This document shows, piece by piece, positions 62,245 to 64,000 of a stretch of 64,000 nt of DNA. The stretch lies in assembly GCF_000002595.2 (NCBI RefSeq), contig NC_057006.1:4053633-4117632 (forward strand). Reading direction: 5' to 3'. The notes under the pieces were generated by a model. The model did not search any database and had not been told where the DNA came from. It was given only the letters and a program-made list of their open reading frames with translations. The translations under genes were made by a program, and so were the position numbers. Every line of letters starts with the position of its first letter. The first letter of the stretch is position 1. The DNA is from Chlamydomonas reinhardtii (taxonomy: Eukaryota > Chlorophyta > Chlorophyceae > Chlamydomonadales > Chlamydomonadaceae).

Positions 62245-64000
62245 ATGGCTCGCACAAAAACTCCTTGCCGACAGCACGCGGAATGCAGGCTTTCCATAGA
62301 TTTTTCCGTCGAATCGCTGCAGCATACAGAGCTGGTGCTGCGCGCCCTGCCTGTAGACGATGGAGCTGGCAGCAACTACCGCGTGCAGGCGCTCGTCGCG
62401 CTGGGTACACAACTCTTTGAATTGGAAGGAGCGGACACGTACACCGCACCTGGCTTTATGCTCAGCCGCAAGCCGCTTGAGCTGCGCGTGTCGTCAGCTG
62501 AGCCCGCGCACCTGCAGCAATACTTTGACCGGGTCCCGGCGGCCCAGGCCAACGACAGTGAAGATGCCGCGGCCCCGCCTCAGCCGACCATGGAAGGGCT
62601 AGTCTGGGACGACTGGAGTGCCTCCGTGTACTTCATCTTGGGCCATGCCATAATGCGGCTGGCGGGTAGCGAAGTGACGCTGGTGGCCGGGGACGTGGAG
62701 GAGGAGGGGCTGGCGGACGGCGACGGCCCCTCGGCGCGCCTGTCCCTCATGGCGTGGCAGAGCCTCGCGCCCGACGGCGCCGGCAATCTCTTCGTCGCCA
62801 GTTCTCGAAACCTTCTGCGCATCCAGCTGCCGGCATCCTGGCGCGCCGCGGACGATTGGTGGGGGCCGGCGGGCGACAGGCACAGCGGCCAGACAGCCAC
62901 GGCGGGCGCCAGCGCTGCGGCAAGACCGAAGGCGGACTTCGCCGTGGTCAGCACACTGCCATTCACAGCGCCCGCGGACATAGAGGCCCTGACCTTTGCA
63001 CCACCTAGCGCGCCGCTTCAGGGCCGCGGGTGCAGCGGCAGCGGTGCTGGCGGCGCGGGGTGGCTGGTGTTCACGACCCGCACCGCACTCTACCGCCTGC
63101 CGCTGCCCCTTCCCGCCTCTGCCACAACACCACCCGCTCCCGGCCTCTTCGACCTGTCCCTCATACCGCAGCCCTTGGCGGGTGCCGAGGGGCAGCGCGG
63201 CACCGTCGACGGTCGCCGCGGTGCGGCACGCTTCGACCACTCGCACGCAGTGAAGGCGGACGGCGACGGCAACCTCTACACAGTGGAGTCGTGGAGCGCG
63301 CGCGTGCGCCGCGTGACGCCAGACGGCACCGTCACGACATTGCTCACAGACGTCTCAGAGCTGTCCTACATGTTTCAAATCCTGCCCAACGGCTATGCAG
63401 CCCTGCTTTCGGACCGAGAGCTGCGGCTTATTGACCTGGGGCTACAGCCGCTGCTGCCGCGGCAACTCGAAGCTGCTGGGGCCGCAGGCCGGCCTTCGCC
63501 GCGAAGCCTGGCGGCGGACCTGGGTGTGCTGCTGGACGCGCAGCCCGACGGCACCTCAGACCTCAGCATCTCCGTGGGCGAGCGCCGGTTCCCTTGCCAC
63601 CGCGCCATCCTGTCCGCGCGCTGCGACTACTTCCGGCAGCGGCTGGCGGGCGACGCATTTGCGGATGGCCGCGCGCCGGAGCTGGAGCTGCCGGACGCGG
63701 ATCCTGACGCCTTCGCGCTGCTGCTGCGCTGGCTGTACACGGGGGCCGCACACGTGCCGGCTGACCTGGCGCGTGTTGTGGCGGGCCTGGCGGACCGGCT
63801 GCTGCTGCCTGACCTGTGCGCCGTGGCCCAGGCCGCCATCGCCGACTCCGTGAGTGCGGACACAGTGGTGGACAGCTTGCTGTGGGCATGGCGCTACTGC
63901 GAGGCGCGCGGCGGCGCTGGCGGCGACGGTGGCGTCGTGGGAACATTAGCAGGTCTTGGCAGTAGCAGCGCTGCCGGCGGCGGCAATAGCAGCAGAGGAG
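62245..64000 (+). CDS. BTB/POZ-domain protein, 3' end outside window
   Basis: A single open frame runs from ATG 62245 to the window end (585 codons, no stop). The C-terminal visible part (about 435-535) is a BTB/POZ domain: DLSISVGERRFPCHRAILSA, RCDYFRQRL, LPDADPDAFALLLRWLYTG. BTB domains dimerise and often link substrates to cullin-3 ubiquitin ligases. The preceding 400 residues contain segments resembling NHL/beta-propeller blades, for example KADGDGNLYTVESWSARVRR followed by VTPDGTVTTLL, and APDGAGNLFVASSRNLLRIQ. The combination of propeller-like N-terminus and BTB is common among green-algal BTB proteins. The last visible residues are Gly/Ser-rich and probably a linker. The gene is incomplete here. 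Confidence 0.82.
   Translation, partial: MARTKTPCRQHAECRLSIDFSVESLQHTELVLRALPVDDGAGSNYRVQALVALGTQLFELEGADTYTAPGFMLSRKPLELRVSSAEPAHLQQYFDRVPAAQANDSEDAAAPPQPTMEGLVWDDWSASVYFILGHAIMRLAGSEVTLVAGDVEEEGLADGDGPSARLSLMAWQSLAPDGAGNLFVASSRNLLRIQLPASWRAADDWWGPAGDRHSGQTATAGASAAARPKADFAVVSTLPFTAPADIEALTFAPPSAPLQGRGCSGSGAGGAGWLVFTTRTALYRLPLPLPASATTPPAPGLFDLSLIPQPLAGAEGQRGTVDGRRGAARFDHSHAVKADGDGNLYTVESWSARVRRVTPDGTVTTLLTDVSELSYMFQILPNGYAALLSDRELRLIDLGLQPLLPRQLEAAGAAGRPSPRSLAADLGVLLDAQPDGTSDLSISVGERRFPCHRAILSARCDYFRQRLAGDAFADGRAPELELPDADPDAFALLLRWLYTGAAHVPADLARVVAGLADRLLLPDLCAVAQAAIADSVSADTVVDSLLWAWRYCEARGGAGGDGGVVGTLAGLGSSSAAGGGNSSRG

Overview
The window is nuclear DNA of a volvocine green alga, most likely Chlamydomonas reinhardtii or a very close relative. 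The evidence is the gene content (a plastid terminal oxidase, epsilon-tubulin, a secreted protein with Ser-Pro-Pro linkers), high GC with Ala/Gly/Ser/Gln-rich proteins, many short introns with GTGNGT-type donors, TGTAA-type poly(A) signals and long (GT)n/(CA)n tracts. From memory, PTOX2 and PRMT1 are neighbours on C. reinhardtii chromosome 3; this was not checked. All gene models were built by hand: exon ends were chosen so that reading phase is kept across every junction and the protein matches the family. No mobile element with a recognisable transposase or reverse transcriptase was found.

Layout. 0.8-4.5 kb, plus strand: plastid terminal oxidase (PTOX). 5.9-9.6 kb, minus: PRMT1 arginine methyltransferase, tail-to-tail with PTOX. 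9.9-11.6 kb, plus: RING/TPR-like protein, head-to-head with PRMT1. 13.4-17.1 kb, minus: epsilon-tubulin (BLD2 in Chlamydomonas). 18.4-22.0 kb, plus: a large low-complexity protein with one membrane segment. 23.4-27.5 kb, minus: a 1367-residue MYND-finger protein in one open frame. 30.1-34.4 kb, minus: a tristetraprolin-type tandem CCCH zinc-finger protein. 35.3-35.5 kb, minus: a possible 81-residue membrane protein. 36.4-40.4 kb, minus: plastid-type cysteine synthase. 40.5-42.6 kb, plus: a membrane-anchored protein resembling the cyanobacteria/plastid DUF3172 family. 44.9-47.2 kb, minus: CBF5/dyskerin. 47.7-48.7 kb, plus: small membrane protein. 49.9-51.2 kb, minus: unknown protein. 53.1-59.1 kb, plus: secreted protein with two GH16 domains. 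60.3-62.0 kb, plus: unknown Ala-repeat protein. 62.2 kb to the window end, plus: BTB/POZ protein, cut off by the window.

The genes are unrelated housekeeping, plastid, cilium and wall functions; nothing behaves as an operon or cluster. Close head-to-head pairs (PRMT1/RING, cysteine synthase/DUF3172-like, CBF5/47.7 kb gene) may share promoters. The most notable observations are splicing and domain-evolution features: a 17-nt exon carrying a diiron ExxH motif in PTOX, a 6-nt exon in the DUF3172-like gene, two GC-AG introns, a tandem GH16 protein whose first domain has lost both catalytic glutamates, and complementary (CA)n/(UG)n tracts flanking two epsilon-tubulin exons.
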